Notes: generated from the letters alone by a model not told the origin. 64,000 bases of DNA from UTCHB3 sp964531325 (GCA_964531325.1 CAZHCW010000013.1:46365-110364), one strand, 5' to 3'; shown: positions 42,447-50,187, counted from the stretch's first letter. Program-made: numbers and translations.

Positions 42447-42477
42447 TAAACTTATTGAATCTGTACAAAAAAGTCAA
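42447..42477 (-). promoter_or_regulatory. Promoter of the suf operon
   Basis: On the minus strand TTGACT (42477-42472), 17 bases, then TAAGTT (42454-42449), extending to TAAGTTTA, close to TAnnTTTG. Geometry is the same as for the nos promoter (TTGACA-N17-TATATTTG). It lies about 40 bases upstream of the sufB ATG. Confidence 0.6.
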
Positions 42478-42570
42478 GATTTATTATAAAAATTTAACAA
42501 ACTTCAAAAGAAATCAGTTCCATAAGAGGGAAAAGTAGCAAAGTAGCAGAGAATCGGAGTAGCCGGGAGG

Positions 42571-42660
42571 GATGAGGGGACGCGGATACACGCAGATTAA
42601 ACGGATTTTCGCAGAGAGGATAGTTCCACGGATTCCACAGATTTAACACAGATGGCCAAG
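42571..42660 (-). repeat. WATCYGTG-type repeat, inverted copy
   Basis: Read on the minus strand: ATCTGTGTTAAATCTGTGG, AATCCGTGGAACTATCC, CTGCGAAAATCCGTTTAATC, TGCGTGTATCCGCGTCCCCT. This matches the word content and order of 35519-35694 and the end of 2500-2629. Together with the next element it fills much of the gap between sufB and the acetyltransferase gene. Confidence 0.7.
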
Positions 42661-42669
42661 AAATCAAGA

Positions 42670-42706
42670 ATTTGGCCCCGGATGGGGTCATGTATGGATA
42701 GAGATG
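42670..42706 (+). repeat. REP-like hairpin-plus-tail element
   Basis: TTTGGCCCCGGATGGGGTC hairpin followed by ATGTATGGATAGAGATG, the same build as the copies at 34547 and 35475. Confidence 0.7.
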
Positions 42707-42871
42707 CCGTTAAATCAATAATGCCCACAACACGAAAAGAATGAAAACGGAATTATCAACGCAAAATCGTGAAATTTTCTTTTAGATATTGTATATTTAA
42801 GTGCAGCAAATATCGATAATTACTGATTGTTTCCCGAGAATAAATGTCTTGAATTTTGGAGGTATTTCTAA

Positions 42872-43291
42872 ATGATACGCGAGAAAACTTTGGGAGAATT
42901 CACATTCACTACAGACAGTGAAAAAATTGATTATGCAGTTGTGGTGGGTTATCTCAAACGAAGTTATTGGGGATCACATCTTGCACCTGAGCCGATTATC
43001 CGGTCAATTAAAAATTCACTCTGTTTTAGTGTTTATTTTGGTGATACGATGATAGGTTTTGCGAGAGTTGTGACTGATTATGCAAGATTTGCATATCTTG
43101 CGGATGTTTTCATACTCGAAGAATATCGAGGAAAAGGAATTTCAAAAAACCTTATTAAGTTTATTATCGATTATCCCGGTGTAAAAGGATGTAAAATCAT
43201 GCTCGCCACCAAGGATGCCCATGGACTCTATGCAAAGTTCGGATTCAAAACCCTTGACGAGCCATGGAAGTATATGGTATTGAAAGACTGA
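42872..43291 (+). CDS. GNAT family N-acetyltransferase
   Basis: A 139-residue acyltransferase. The acetyl-CoA binding segment is ADVFILEEYRGKGISKNLI with the R-G-x-G pattern, followed by a helix and DAHGLYAKFGFKTLDEPWKYM, which matches the subgroup annotated as YjgM/YpeA-like small GNATs. Substrate unknown. GGAGG eight bases before the ATG gives strong translation. It is flanked by non-coding repeats on the left and vapBC on the right and looks like an independent accessory gene. Confidence 0.88.
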   Translation: MIREKTLGEFTFTTDSEKIDYAVVVGYLKRSYWGSHLAPEPIIRSIKNSLCFSVYFGDTMIGFARVVTDYARFAYLADVFILEEYRGKGISKNLIKFIIDYPGVKGCKIMLATKDAHGLYAKFGFKTLDEPWKYMVLKD

Positions 43292-43457
43292 AATATTAGC
43301 AGTTCCCCTAGTTTTTGAACACTGCCGAAGACATCCCTTTGGGAGATTTTCAGAATTAAAAGGAATCACAAGATTCATTTGGATGAAGATTCGTCCTTGT
43401 CTCAAGATGTGGGTTGGTCGCAGAAAAAAATCCCGGCAAAGCCATTTCCTTTTTAGC

Positions 43458-43498
43458 TTTCAAATTGAAATAAATTTAAGTAACTTTGAGGGTTACTT
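43458..43498 (+). promoter_or_regulatory. vapBC promoter with palindromic operator
   Basis: TAACTTTG (43481-43488) fits the Bacteroidota -7 box TAnnTTTG, with TTTC 19 bases before it as a weak -33 box. Overlapping the -7 box is a perfect inverted repeat AAGTAAC / GTTACTT (43478-43484 and 43492-43498) with a 7-base spacer. This is where an antitoxin-repressor would be expected to bind. It lies just upstream of the vapB ribosome-binding site. Confidence 0.65.
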
Positions 43499-43514
43499 TT
43501 AAAAGGAGAATCAT

Positions 43515-43715
43515 TTGAAAATGCAAATAGAAATTGATAAAGAAATACTGGATGAAGCAATGAAGCTTGGGAAACACAATAGCAAAAAAGCTACCATTGA
43601 GGCTGCCATTAGGGAGTATATTGCCCGTAAGAAACGCATCGAAATCAAAGAACTTTTTGGATCAATCGATTACGACCCGGAATATGATTATAAACAGTTA
43701 AGACAGGCTCGATGA
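43515..43715 (+). CDS. vapB: VapB-type antitoxin
   Basis: A 66-residue antitoxin (or 64 from the ATG at 43521). The N-terminus MQIEIDKEILDEAMKLG is a ribbon-helix-helix-like DNA-binding segment, followed by SKKATIEAAIREYIARKKR and a C-terminal toxin-binding tail IKELFGSIDYDPEYDYKQL. This is the VapB pattern of DUF2191-type proteins. GGAG sits six bases before the TTG at 43515 and twelve before the ATG, so the TTG is favoured by spacing. Its stop overlaps the vapC start (ATGA). Confidence 0.9.
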   Translation: MKMQIEIDKEILDEAMKLGKHNSKKATIEAAIREYIARKKRIEIKELFGSIDYDPEYDYKQLRQAR

Positions 43716-44107
43716 AAGTAATCGTTGATACATGCGTTTGGTCAAATGCTCTGCGGAATCAACTGCAAAAAGTAACTCAAAAAGATTTGTTGCTCGAGCA
43801 ATTAATAGAGAATGATCAAGTAGTAATGTTGGGACCAATAAGGCAGGAATTACTTTCAGGAATTAAAGATGAAAAAAAGTTTGATGAATTAAAAAGCAAA
43901 CTTCAGTGGTATGATGATTTCCTGATAAAGACTACTGAATACGAGTTGGCTGCATCATTGTACAATAAGTTGAAATCAAACGGGATTCAAGGGTCACATA
44001 TCGATTTTTTAATTTGTGCAGTCGCTCTTAATCACGATTTGGGTATCTACACTTATGATAAAGATTTTTTTAGATTTGCCAGTGTTATACCTATTAAATT
44101 ATTATAA
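43712..44107 (+). CDS. vapC: VapC-type PIN domain ribonuclease toxin
   Basis: A 131-residue PIN domain. Acidic catalytic residues: Asp6 (VIVDTCVW), Glu46 (IRQELLSG), Asp98 (HIDFLICAVAL) and Asp116/118 (YTYDKDFF). All positions are intact, so the toxin should be active as an RNase and be held in check by VapB. Four-base overlap with vapB. The pair is complete, unlike the decayed antitoxin at 34827. Confidence 0.92.
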   Translation: MKVIVDTCVWSNALRNQLQKVTQKDLLLEQLIENDQVVMLGPIRQELLSGIKDEKKFDELKSKLQWYDDFLIKTTEYELAASLYNKLKSNGIQGSHIDFLICAVALNHDLGIYTYDKDFFRFASVIPIKLL

Positions 44108-44163
44108 TAAATAATAATCTTCAATTGATACATGTTAGTTACCTTGTAAGACCTCCCCACAAG

Positions 44164-44202
44164 CCCCCTTTTCCCTGAAGGGGAATATATACTTGTAGAG
44201 CC
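44164..44202 (+). repeat. REP-like hairpin-plus-tail element
   Basis: CCCCTT-TTCCCTG-AAGGGG hairpin with tail AATATATACTTGTAGAGCCC. It is the most divergent copy of the family that includes 34443, 35251 and 35303. The stretch 44108-44163 and 44203-44282 holds nothing else I recognise. Confidence 0.6.
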
Positions 44203-44282
44203 CAAACATTTCACAAAAATGAAATTACCCTGACAAACCGACACCGTATTTTACCATAATCCAATAAAACCCAATCGCTAGT

Positions 44283-44316
44283 TTTCCGAAACTACATTTT
44301 TTATAACTATATATCC
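44283..44316 (+). promoter_or_regulatory. Promoter-like box, copy A
   Basis: TTTCCGAAACT, a T-rich spacer, then TAACTAT. The same arrangement with one base less in the spacer is found at 44780-44812 in front of the LamG lipoprotein gene. Copy A precedes the hairpin-rich region at 44330-44488. Conservation of both boxes suggests a shared regulator or sigma factor. Confidence 0.5.
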
Positions 44317-44329
44317 GTATGTGCAAAAC

Positions 44330-44488
44330 GCTTTTAATCGCTCCTAATCATTGTCAGAACAGATAAGTTAAGAAGAAACATCAACGAGATGTTTCTTCAA
44401 TAAAAGAGATTCGTATCCTCCTTTCTTGTTGGAGGGTGTGAATGCAAAGAAATGAGAAGGCTGCCTCGAGTGGGGTGGCCTTTTTTTA
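44330..44488 (+). ncRNA. Candidate small RNA with three hairpins
   Basis: Hairpin 1 is perfect: GAAGAAACATC (44372-44382) with GATGTTTCTTC (44388-44398), loop AACGA. Hairpin 2 pairs 44409-44421 (ATTCGTATCCTCC) with 44431-44443 (GGAGGGTGTGAAT), 13 pairs including three G-U. Hairpin 3 is a terminator at 44457-44487. No open reading frame of note lies inside. Copy A of the promoter-like box is just upstream, so an independent transcript of about 150 bases is plausible. Homology to a known RNA family not recognised. Confidence 0.5.
44457..44487 (+). terminator. Intrinsic terminator
   Basis: AAGGCTGCC pairs with GGTGGCCTT (nine pairs, two of them G-U) and is followed by seven T. It could also end the vapBC transcript, but that gene pair stops 350 bases earlier. 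Confidence 0.75.
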
Positions 44489-44490
44489 TT

Positions 44491-44779
44491 TGAGATCATT
44501 CCAGAACAAAACCAGGTTGAGATTTGGTCCGTGAAATATTTTGGAATATTAGTAAATTGATTTGAGGGATGATCTATGGGAATAAGCCATCTCTGTTGAA
44601 TTTTGTGTCCATTACTTCAAATCTTTCGAGCTATCTACAAAACTTTCACCATTTATAAAATAATATCATTTTCCATACTGCTTGATCCATTGTCGGAACT
44701 CAAATGTATGAGTGAACTTTTTCCTTTCTTACACCAATCCTCTGCTCTGAGTTGATTAACTTAAAATTTTTTTACTCAA
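44491..44779. other. Non-coding stretch without recognisable feature
   Basis: AT-rich, no frame with coding character, no strong repeat or hairpin. It separates the candidate RNA from the promoter of the broken LamG lipoprotein gene. Confidence 0.6.
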
Positions 44780-44812
44780 TTTCCGAAACTTATTTTTTTT
44801 AACTATTTAGCC
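44780..44812 (+). promoter_or_regulatory. Promoter-like box, copy B
   Basis: TTTCCGAAACT, T-rich spacer, TAACTAT; aligned with copy A at 44283-44316 except for a one-base spacer difference. It ends 21 bases before the LamG gene start codon at 44834, which is close, so any transcript would have a very short leader. Confidence 0.5.
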
Positions 44813-44833
44813 TAAAAATCGAAAGGATCGGAA

Positions 44834-45989
44834 ATGAAAAATTTTGTACTGATTGTCATCGCCTTATTTTCCATATCATGCGCCCAAAAAAGGACGAATT
44901 TGAAAATGATAATACAAAAGAAGCCGCTTCAATTGTTATGGATGGAGAGATTCAGAATCGTACGATTTCACCTGCAGGGGATCGAGACTGGATTTTATTT
45001 GAATCCCCAAATGCACAGATATTTAAATTCAGGATCAATAATTGCACGATAAGACTCGAAGGTGAAATATATGTACAGAAGGGGCTGCTACCGCCTGTTA
45101 AACTTGCGGGCTTTTCAGTGGATGATGGCGATTTCTCCACAAACCTCTCTCCAGATAGTAAAGGAGTGAATTACATTATTGGTTTGAGACCAAAAGAAGG
45201 TGGAACGGGATCATATGTTGTGCAAATAGATAGAACCGATTCACCAGCCTCACAGTTATATGAAGACAACGAATCAAGCGCAAATTTAAGTTTCAACTCT
45301 TATGTCGCATATGACTTTGATTCGTTCAAAAACACTATGATTACTGATAAATCTACAGATGGAGGGCGAAATGGACCATAGATGGGTCGGATCCTGAATT
45401 TCTTAACAGTCCGAATGGGAGAGGGAAAACAGCTTCTTTTGATGGGACTTGGCGAATAATTGTGAAAAATTCAACTTCAGAAGAATTTTCTATGGATGGG
45501 GATTGGACGATGGCTTTTTCACTTTATTATAAAAAAAATAGTGAATTTGGAAACGGACTTATCACAAGGGCGACCTCAAACACGGGATATTGTGGATTTA
45601 GAGGCTTTATCGCCCTCAAGGATAAAGGACAGAAAGGCTCTACATTTAATTCCTCCTATGACTCATATATTCCAAATCAGCCATGGCCATGTTTCATCTC
45701 TTTTAATCCCCTTCAACCAAACAAATGGAACAGAGTAATTATTATCCACCGCAGCAATCAAACAGGTGATGTTTATATAAACGGTCTAAAGATTGTTACA
45801 AATGGGTGCATGTCAATAGTTGAGAAAGGTGGGAAAAAGCTCTCAATAGGTGGAAACTATTTCAATGATTCTTGTTATGGAACTGCATTTGCAAGCGGAA
45901 TACAGATAGATGATTTTGTAATAATAAAAAAAGCCTTAGATGATCAAACAATCAGATCTGACGGGCTTTCCACCCCTATTGGATTCTAA
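44834..45989 (+). pseudogene. LamG-domain lipoprotein gene broken by two -1 frameshifts
   Basis: Three consecutive frames join into one product. Frame 1 gives a lipoprotein signal (MKNFVLIVIALFSISC). At a run of six A near 44885 the frame changes; an extra A would read CAQKKDEFENDN without break. Frame 2 (to 45381) gives a PPC-like module (IQNRTISPAGDRDWILFE, GSYVVQIDRTD). Around 45330-45375 the frame changes again, and frame 3 runs DGSDPEFLNSPNGRG, TASFDGTW, a LamG/concanavalin-like domain (GDWTMAFSLYYKK, TGDVYINGLKIV) and ends at 45989. Pseudogene, sequencing error at the A run, or rare slippage are all possible. Confidence 0.75.
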
Positions 45990-46097
45990 AAGGTTAATTA
46001 ATCATTCCAATATGTAGTTAGGAAGATAATTTCATCTGTCTAATTGTGACTTTTATCTGAGAGTCGACTTGACGCGAATATCAAATGAAATCATTTG

Positions 46098-46123
46098 GCT
46101 GCCCAAATCGGGCAGCTTTTTTT
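46098..46123 (+). terminator. Intrinsic terminator
   Basis: Perfect stem GCTGCCC/GGGCAGC with loop AAATC and seven T. It ends the LamG lipoprotein transcript. On the other strand it faces the end of the three-gene cassette that stops at 46185, so it may serve both directions in part. Confidence 0.9.
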
Positions 46124-46184
46124 ATTATCAAATAAGGGGTGTATAAAATCCTTAATATAGATTAAACAAAAACAATAATATCTC

Positions 46185-46733
46185 CTACTCCTCCCCAAAC
46201 TCCAAACTGATATGTTCAATCTCAACTCTTCCGTCAAGGATGAGTGGTTGGGTGTTGTCGTCGAGGTGGTGGAGGCTTTCGCTCGGGAGAATACGGAGTG
46301 TGATGTTGTGCAGAGTTTCACCGGAGTTGGAAAAGATGTAGATTCTTGTGGAGCGGTGGTTGATGTTGGCTTTCACCATGTAATGTTTTTTATCATCGAA
46401 GAATGTTTTAGATGTTACGCTTTCGTCCACTTCTACAGATGCTGCCCGGTATTGGACTTTTGTCTGCTTTTTTCCATCAGCGTGGGAGAGATGTGGGTAC
46501 AGATAAATGATATTATCATGGGGACGATAAACTCCAATCTTTGAACTGAGGAGCTCTCTGTCGGAATCAGTGATTGAATCATTTGTTGTCATAGCAAGTT
46601 CTCTAAAGTGGTCGAGGGCTTCGACATATTTTTTATTCCCGGCAATATACTCTCGTTTTCCATCGCTGAGTTGTTCAGGATGAAAGACAAACAGATACAG
46701 ATCGAAATCGGATATTGTTGGGATTAAGTTCAT
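46185..46733 (-). CDS. Unknown 182-residue protein, last gene of the three-gene cassette
   Basis: Not recognised. The N-terminal 45 residues (SDFDLYLFVFHPEQLSDGKREYIA and GNKKYVEALDHFREL, both shown in part: FDLYLFVFHPEQLSDGKR) vaguely resemble the helix-rich start of anti-sigma or adaptor proteins (D-x-L-x3-Y/F-x-G/P-E-L-S), but no zinc ligands are present. The rest is beta-rich (VEVDESVTSKTFF, HYMVKANINHRSTRIYIFS, ILDGRVEIEHISLEFGEE). No signal peptide or membrane helix, so probably cytoplasmic. It follows the 337-residue gene by 42 bases and was presumably co-transcribed with it. Confidence 0.7.
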   Translation of the reverse strand: MNLIPTISDFDLYLFVFHPEQLSDGKREYIAGNKKYVEALDHFRELAMTTNDSITDSDRELLSSKIGVYRPHDNIIYLYPHLSHADGKKQTKVQYRAASVEVDESVTSKTFFDDKKHYMVKANINHRSTRIYIFSNSGETLHNITLRILPSESLHHLDDNTQPLILDGRVEIEHISLEFGEE

Positions 46734-46775
46734 TTGAATGGTTTTCTCTTTCTAATATATAGTTAAAAAAATCAG

Positions 46776-47789
46776 TTATTCGGAGAATTCGTTTTTGACG
46801 GAAAGAAGGTGCACAAGTTCTTTCTTCATTACCTTTAACAGATATTCCAAAATGTTGTGATATTTCTGTTTGTACATCTCCTGGCTAATAGAGTTATCAA
46901 TCGATTCAATATAATGGTATAACCCCGTTTTAACTCCACCATCTTTCAAATCGGCCATCATCTCTTTCAATGCAGACTCGATCATCCGGGATTCATTTTC
47001 AGAAAGTTTCCCTTTTCCCAGATAAGAATGTCGTAATTTCTCGATTATGGTGTCTTGTGCCTTGGAGGAAAGGTGTTCTATATCATAATCCGTTTCAGTG
47101 GCCTGACAAGTGATTATTGGATTTTCGTAAGCCAGATTTACTTCTTTTATCCTTTTAGCCAAAGCAAGTAATGGAATTGCAACTGGATCGCCACCATTAC
47201 TCTCGAGTAGAGTAAGGATATCTCCAATTGAGAGATGTTTGATGGTGAAATAGGTTGCCTGAAGCGTTAACAAATCCTCATAGGTGTTGTAATCAAGGGT
47301 ACATTTTGCCGGGTCGTCGACAGATATATAACACACTTTGAGCTTCTCCGACTTGATTAGCTTCTCTTTTTTGATGTGGTAGTTTAGGGAATCGAGAATT
47401 TTGGCAAAAAACGGATCACTTTCCCGCATCATGCTATGGATATGCTGTTTCACTCTGTGGGAAAGAACAGAAATCAACATGAACCTGGCCTGCTCCTCCG
47501 ACTCAATAGAAGGCGACCAAGTTGCTAATATACCGGTCAGATGATAAATTAAACCATCGGCTGCCGGTGTAAAAAGGGGTGCAATCGCATCAATGGCGAT
47601 GTCTTTTGCGGTCAAGTCCCCCATTATACCCGGTTTGTGAAGTTTTGATAACTGATACTTCACTTGAACCGTTGCTATCTTAAAACAGTCTTCGATCAGG
47701 CTGTTAAGTTCTTGTCTTTGGCTGTAGGGATTAACCGGTGATGTTAATAATGTTAATAGATGATACTTCACTTCCCGAGTGTCTTTCAA
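46776..47789 (-). CDS. Unknown 337-residue protein with sigma-like N-terminus
   Basis: Not firmly recognised. A mostly helical, soluble protein. Residues about 25-75 (EDCFKIATVQVKYQLSKL then LTAKDIAIDAIAPLFTP) resemble the way sigma-70 region 2 starts (helix, then D-L-A-x-D-x-I-x-x-L-F). Residues 100-140 (ARFMLISVLSHRVKQHIHSM then DPFFAKILDSLNYHIKK) follow the pattern of related sigma-like proteins in this group of bacteria, but the C-terminal half has no clear region 4. Start uncertain: TTG at 47789, no good ribosome-binding site. Lies 77 bases downstream of the Lon-like membrane protein gene. Confidence 0.7.
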   Translation of the reverse strand: MKDTREVKYHLLTLLTSPVNPYSQRQELNSLIEDCFKIATVQVKYQLSKLHKPGIMGDLTAKDIAIDAIAPLFTPAADGLIYHLTGILATWSPSIESEEQARFMLISVLSHRVKQHIHSMMRESDPFFAKILDSLNYHIKKEKLIKSEKLKVCYISVDDPAKCTLDYNTYEDLLTLQATYFTIKHLSIGDILTLLESNGGDPVAIPLLALAKRIKEVNLAYENPIITCQATETDYDIEHLSSKAQDTIIEKLRHSYLGKGKLSENESRMIESALKEMMADLKDGGVKTGLYHYIESIDNSISQEMYKQKYHNILEYLLKVMKKELVHLLSVKNEFSE

Positions 47790-47866
47790 TTAAAATCTGA
47801 TTAATTTAAAGTTGAAATTAACGATTTCATAAACTTAAGTCAACAAAATTCTTCCAAAACAAATAA

Positions 47867-50023
47867 TTATTTTGGGGGTTTGGTACTGAAAGTTTTTTTC
47901 GCCTTTTTGTATTCAGCATAAGTCAGCCATTTCCCATTCAGTTTATATCGTACACCATTTTTCAAATTATCGGTATATTCTTTTGTGTCGGTGTAAGGGA
48001 GAGAAAGTTTCCCTGCGTTTACGAGGGAATCTCTCACAGTCTTGTATGCCCCCTCAATAAAATAATCAATTTCGTGAGTTTTAGGGTTAAGTGCCATCAA
48101 ATACATCGCCTCATTTTTATTGCTCGAAAACCTTGTGCGAAATGAGAGTCTGCCCTGTTCATCGGAATAAATACTTCTTCCGGGGAAACGATCTTTGTGG
48201 GACTTTAAAATTTTTTCGGTGTAGTCAGTTTTGGGTACGGCAATTTCAAAAAGGGAGTTAGCCGGTTTTTTGCCGTATAACATGTAATCCTCTCTGGTTC
48301 CAATCATGCTTTCAGATATGTTAATGTCAACGGCAATTATCTTTCCAATACCAAATGCATTATCCGACGCAGAGAAAACCAAATCACGGACTCCATCACC
48401 ATTAACATCCGCAAAACCTGTCTGCTCAATATGACCTGCATGCCAAACAGACTCACTCACTTTTTGTCCTGAGACCGGATCAATATAGAATAATGCACTT
48501 GGATAGGTGGGACCATTGTTTGCGCGCACCAGAAGTCTTTTGTTTCCATTTATGGTTATCGTGTCAGAGATACAAATACCATACTCACCCGGTATATTAC
48601 TCTCTTTAGGCGATGATACAGTGTCCCGGAAGGCAAATCTCCATAGCTCTTCTTTGTCACCATTCAGGCAGATAAGGGAACTATGGCTGGTTGTTTTCCA
48701 ACTTTCGTAAAAATCTCCCGTACACAAAACTTCATTGACACCATCTCCATCGAGATCAATTACTCGTATTCTCGTCTTTACTTCCTCAAGATTCATTTCC
48801 GGTTCAATAGCCTTATCAACAACCAAACTCCACAAAACCACCCCATATTTATTCAAAATCTTCAAGTTGGTTTTATCCAACTCAAATGAGACGGGATTAT
48901 TGTCAAACTCCCTGGCAGAAAGAAAACCGAGAATAACAAACACGGGAATCAGGACGAAAGTAACATATTTGTATTTTCTTGCTCCCGCCTTGATTCTGTC
49001 CTTTATTGGGCGTCTTGAGATATTAATTATATCCCGTCTGTTAAAAATTTCGGAGATGTTATTTACACCAATTATTTCAAGTTTTCTTTGGGGCCATTTC
49101 TCCTGCAGTTTGGTGACGAGGGAGAGGGCAGCAGGTTCATCAGCTTTAGGGAGAACAAACCGGTTGACACCTGAGTGAAAGACGGAACGGACTTTCCTGA
49201 TGATGTTTTCTTTTCCAACAGATTTAATTTCACCCGATGCCGCCACAGCTCCCGTAAAAGCCATACCACTCAATATCCGGTGAAGAATATTAGGTTTTAT
49301 TAATTTGTTTATCTCGAAAAAAATGAGAATTGCCAGTAAAGCACCAAATGAATTACCGGAATAAATACCTAATTTGGAATTAAAGAACACCTGCACTTCA
49401 AAAGCCCTGGGTAACCTCTCTCTTTCTTTGGATAACATGTTTAAAGCTGCATCCAGCGAAATTTTTACCTGTTCCATCAGAGATGCATCTTCGTCTTTGT
49501 AGGTGGGGTGAACAATAAAACGATTTCCATTTTTTGAGGGAATGACCTTTACATCAATGCTGTCAAGGTATGTAAAATTTGATGAACCCTCTACCGATTC
49601 AAGAACCGGAAAGACCGTTGCATATCCGGCATCCTCGATGTTTTCCCCTCTCAGGCTGTTGCGCACTTCAGTAAATTCTTTCTCAATCCTTTTAATTTCC
49701 ACACTGAGCTCTTTTTTCCTGAATACACCGGAACTTAAACCGTATAACCTGCTGGAATTTTTTATGAGTTGCCGGGTTCTTTTAGTTGTCTGTCCTGCCG
49801 GATGGTACCATTCGATAAGTTTTAAGTAGTTAGGGAAAAATTCTATGAAAATAGATTCCGTTAATAACGGGTTTTTGGAATTAAAGAGCGAGGTAAGGAG
49901 ATGATTAAGTTCGTTCAAGATCAATCCGCGCGAGAGGTTTTGATTGATCAATCCGCGAACCTGACCGATTAAATTTTCGATCTCGTCGAATGTCGGTTTT
50001 TTGTTAGGGCCTGGACTATCCAC
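47867..50023 (-). CDS. Lon-like (S16-fold) domain / membrane helix / FG-GAP repeat protein
   Basis: A 718-residue protein not matching any named family. Residues 1-125 helical. Residues about 150-335 look like a Lon-type proteolytic domain: GNSFG with Ser225 at the nucleophile position, AFTGAVAASGEIKSVGKEN, FVLPKADE. The catalytic lysine position aligns with Asn273, although Lys271 and Lys277 are adjacent, so activity is doubtful; RadA/ComM-type inactive Lon folds also show SGEI. No AAA+ module. One membrane helix at about 353-369. The extracytoplasmic part has FG-GAP-like motifs DLDGDGVNEV (423) and DVNGDGVRDL. GTG start at 50023. Confidence 0.75.
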   Translation of the reverse strand: MDSPGPNKKPTFDEIENLIGQVRGLINQNLSRGLILNELNHLLTSLFNSKNPLLTESIFIEFFPNYLKLIEWYHPAGQTTKRTRQLIKNSSRLYGLSSGVFRKKELSVEIKRIEKEFTEVRNSLRGENIEDAGYATVFPVLESVEGSSNFTYLDSIDVKVIPSKNGNRFIVHPTYKDEDASLMEQVKISLDAALNMLSKERERLPRAFEVQVFFNSKLGIYSGNSFGALLAILIFFEINKLIKPNILHRILSGMAFTGAVAASGEIKSVGKENIIRKVRSVFHSGVNRFVLPKADEPAALSLVTKLQEKWPQRKLEIIGVNNISEIFNRRDIINISRRPIKDRIKAGARKYKYVTFVLIPVFVILGFLSAREFDNNPVSFELDKTNLKILNKYGVVLWSLVVDKAIEPEMNLEEVKTRIRVIDLDGDGVNEVLCTGDFYESWKTTSHSSLICLNGDKEELWRFAFRDTVSSPKESNIPGEYGICISDTITINGNKRLLVRANNGPTYPSALFYIDPVSGQKVSESVWHAGHIEQTGFADVNGDGVRDLVFSASDNAFGIGKIIAVDINISESMIGTREDYMLYGKKPANSLFEIAVPKTDYTEKILKSHKDRFPGRSIYSDEQGRLSFRTRFSSNKNEAMYLMALNPKTHEIDYFIEGAYKTVRDSLVNAGKLSLPYTDTKEYTDNLKNGVRYKLNGKWLTYAEYKKAKKTFSTKPPK

Positions 50024-50110
50024 AGTAAATTAAATTAAATAAGATTCTAATTCTAATATAAATAAAATCGAATTTTATTCATAATAGTTTTTTTTTGATT
50101 CTTGGGGATA

Positions 50111-50154
50111 GAACGCGGATGAATCGTGCCGAAGGCATCCCCTCATCCGCGTTC
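50111..50154. repeat. Nested inverted repeat (12-bp stem with inner hairpin)
   Basis: GAACGCGGATGA (50111-50122) and TCATCCGCGTTC (50143-50154) are perfectly complementary; the 20-base loop contains TGCC-GAA-GGCA. No T run on either side, so it is not a standard terminator for the lipoprotein gene ending at 50188. ACGCGGAT is also a word of the repeat at 42571. I read it as a REP-like or small mobile element. Confidence 0.7.
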
Positions 50155-50159
50155 CATAA

Positions 50160-50187
50160 AATATTATTGGATGATTGGATTACTGCA
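50160..50187. repeat. Short dispersed repeat abutting a stop codon, second copy
   Basis: AATATTATTGGAT, an 8-base insertion (GATTGGAT-type duplication), then TACTGCAT running into the TAA of the lipoprotein gene. Same words as 2757-2779. Confidence 0.55.
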
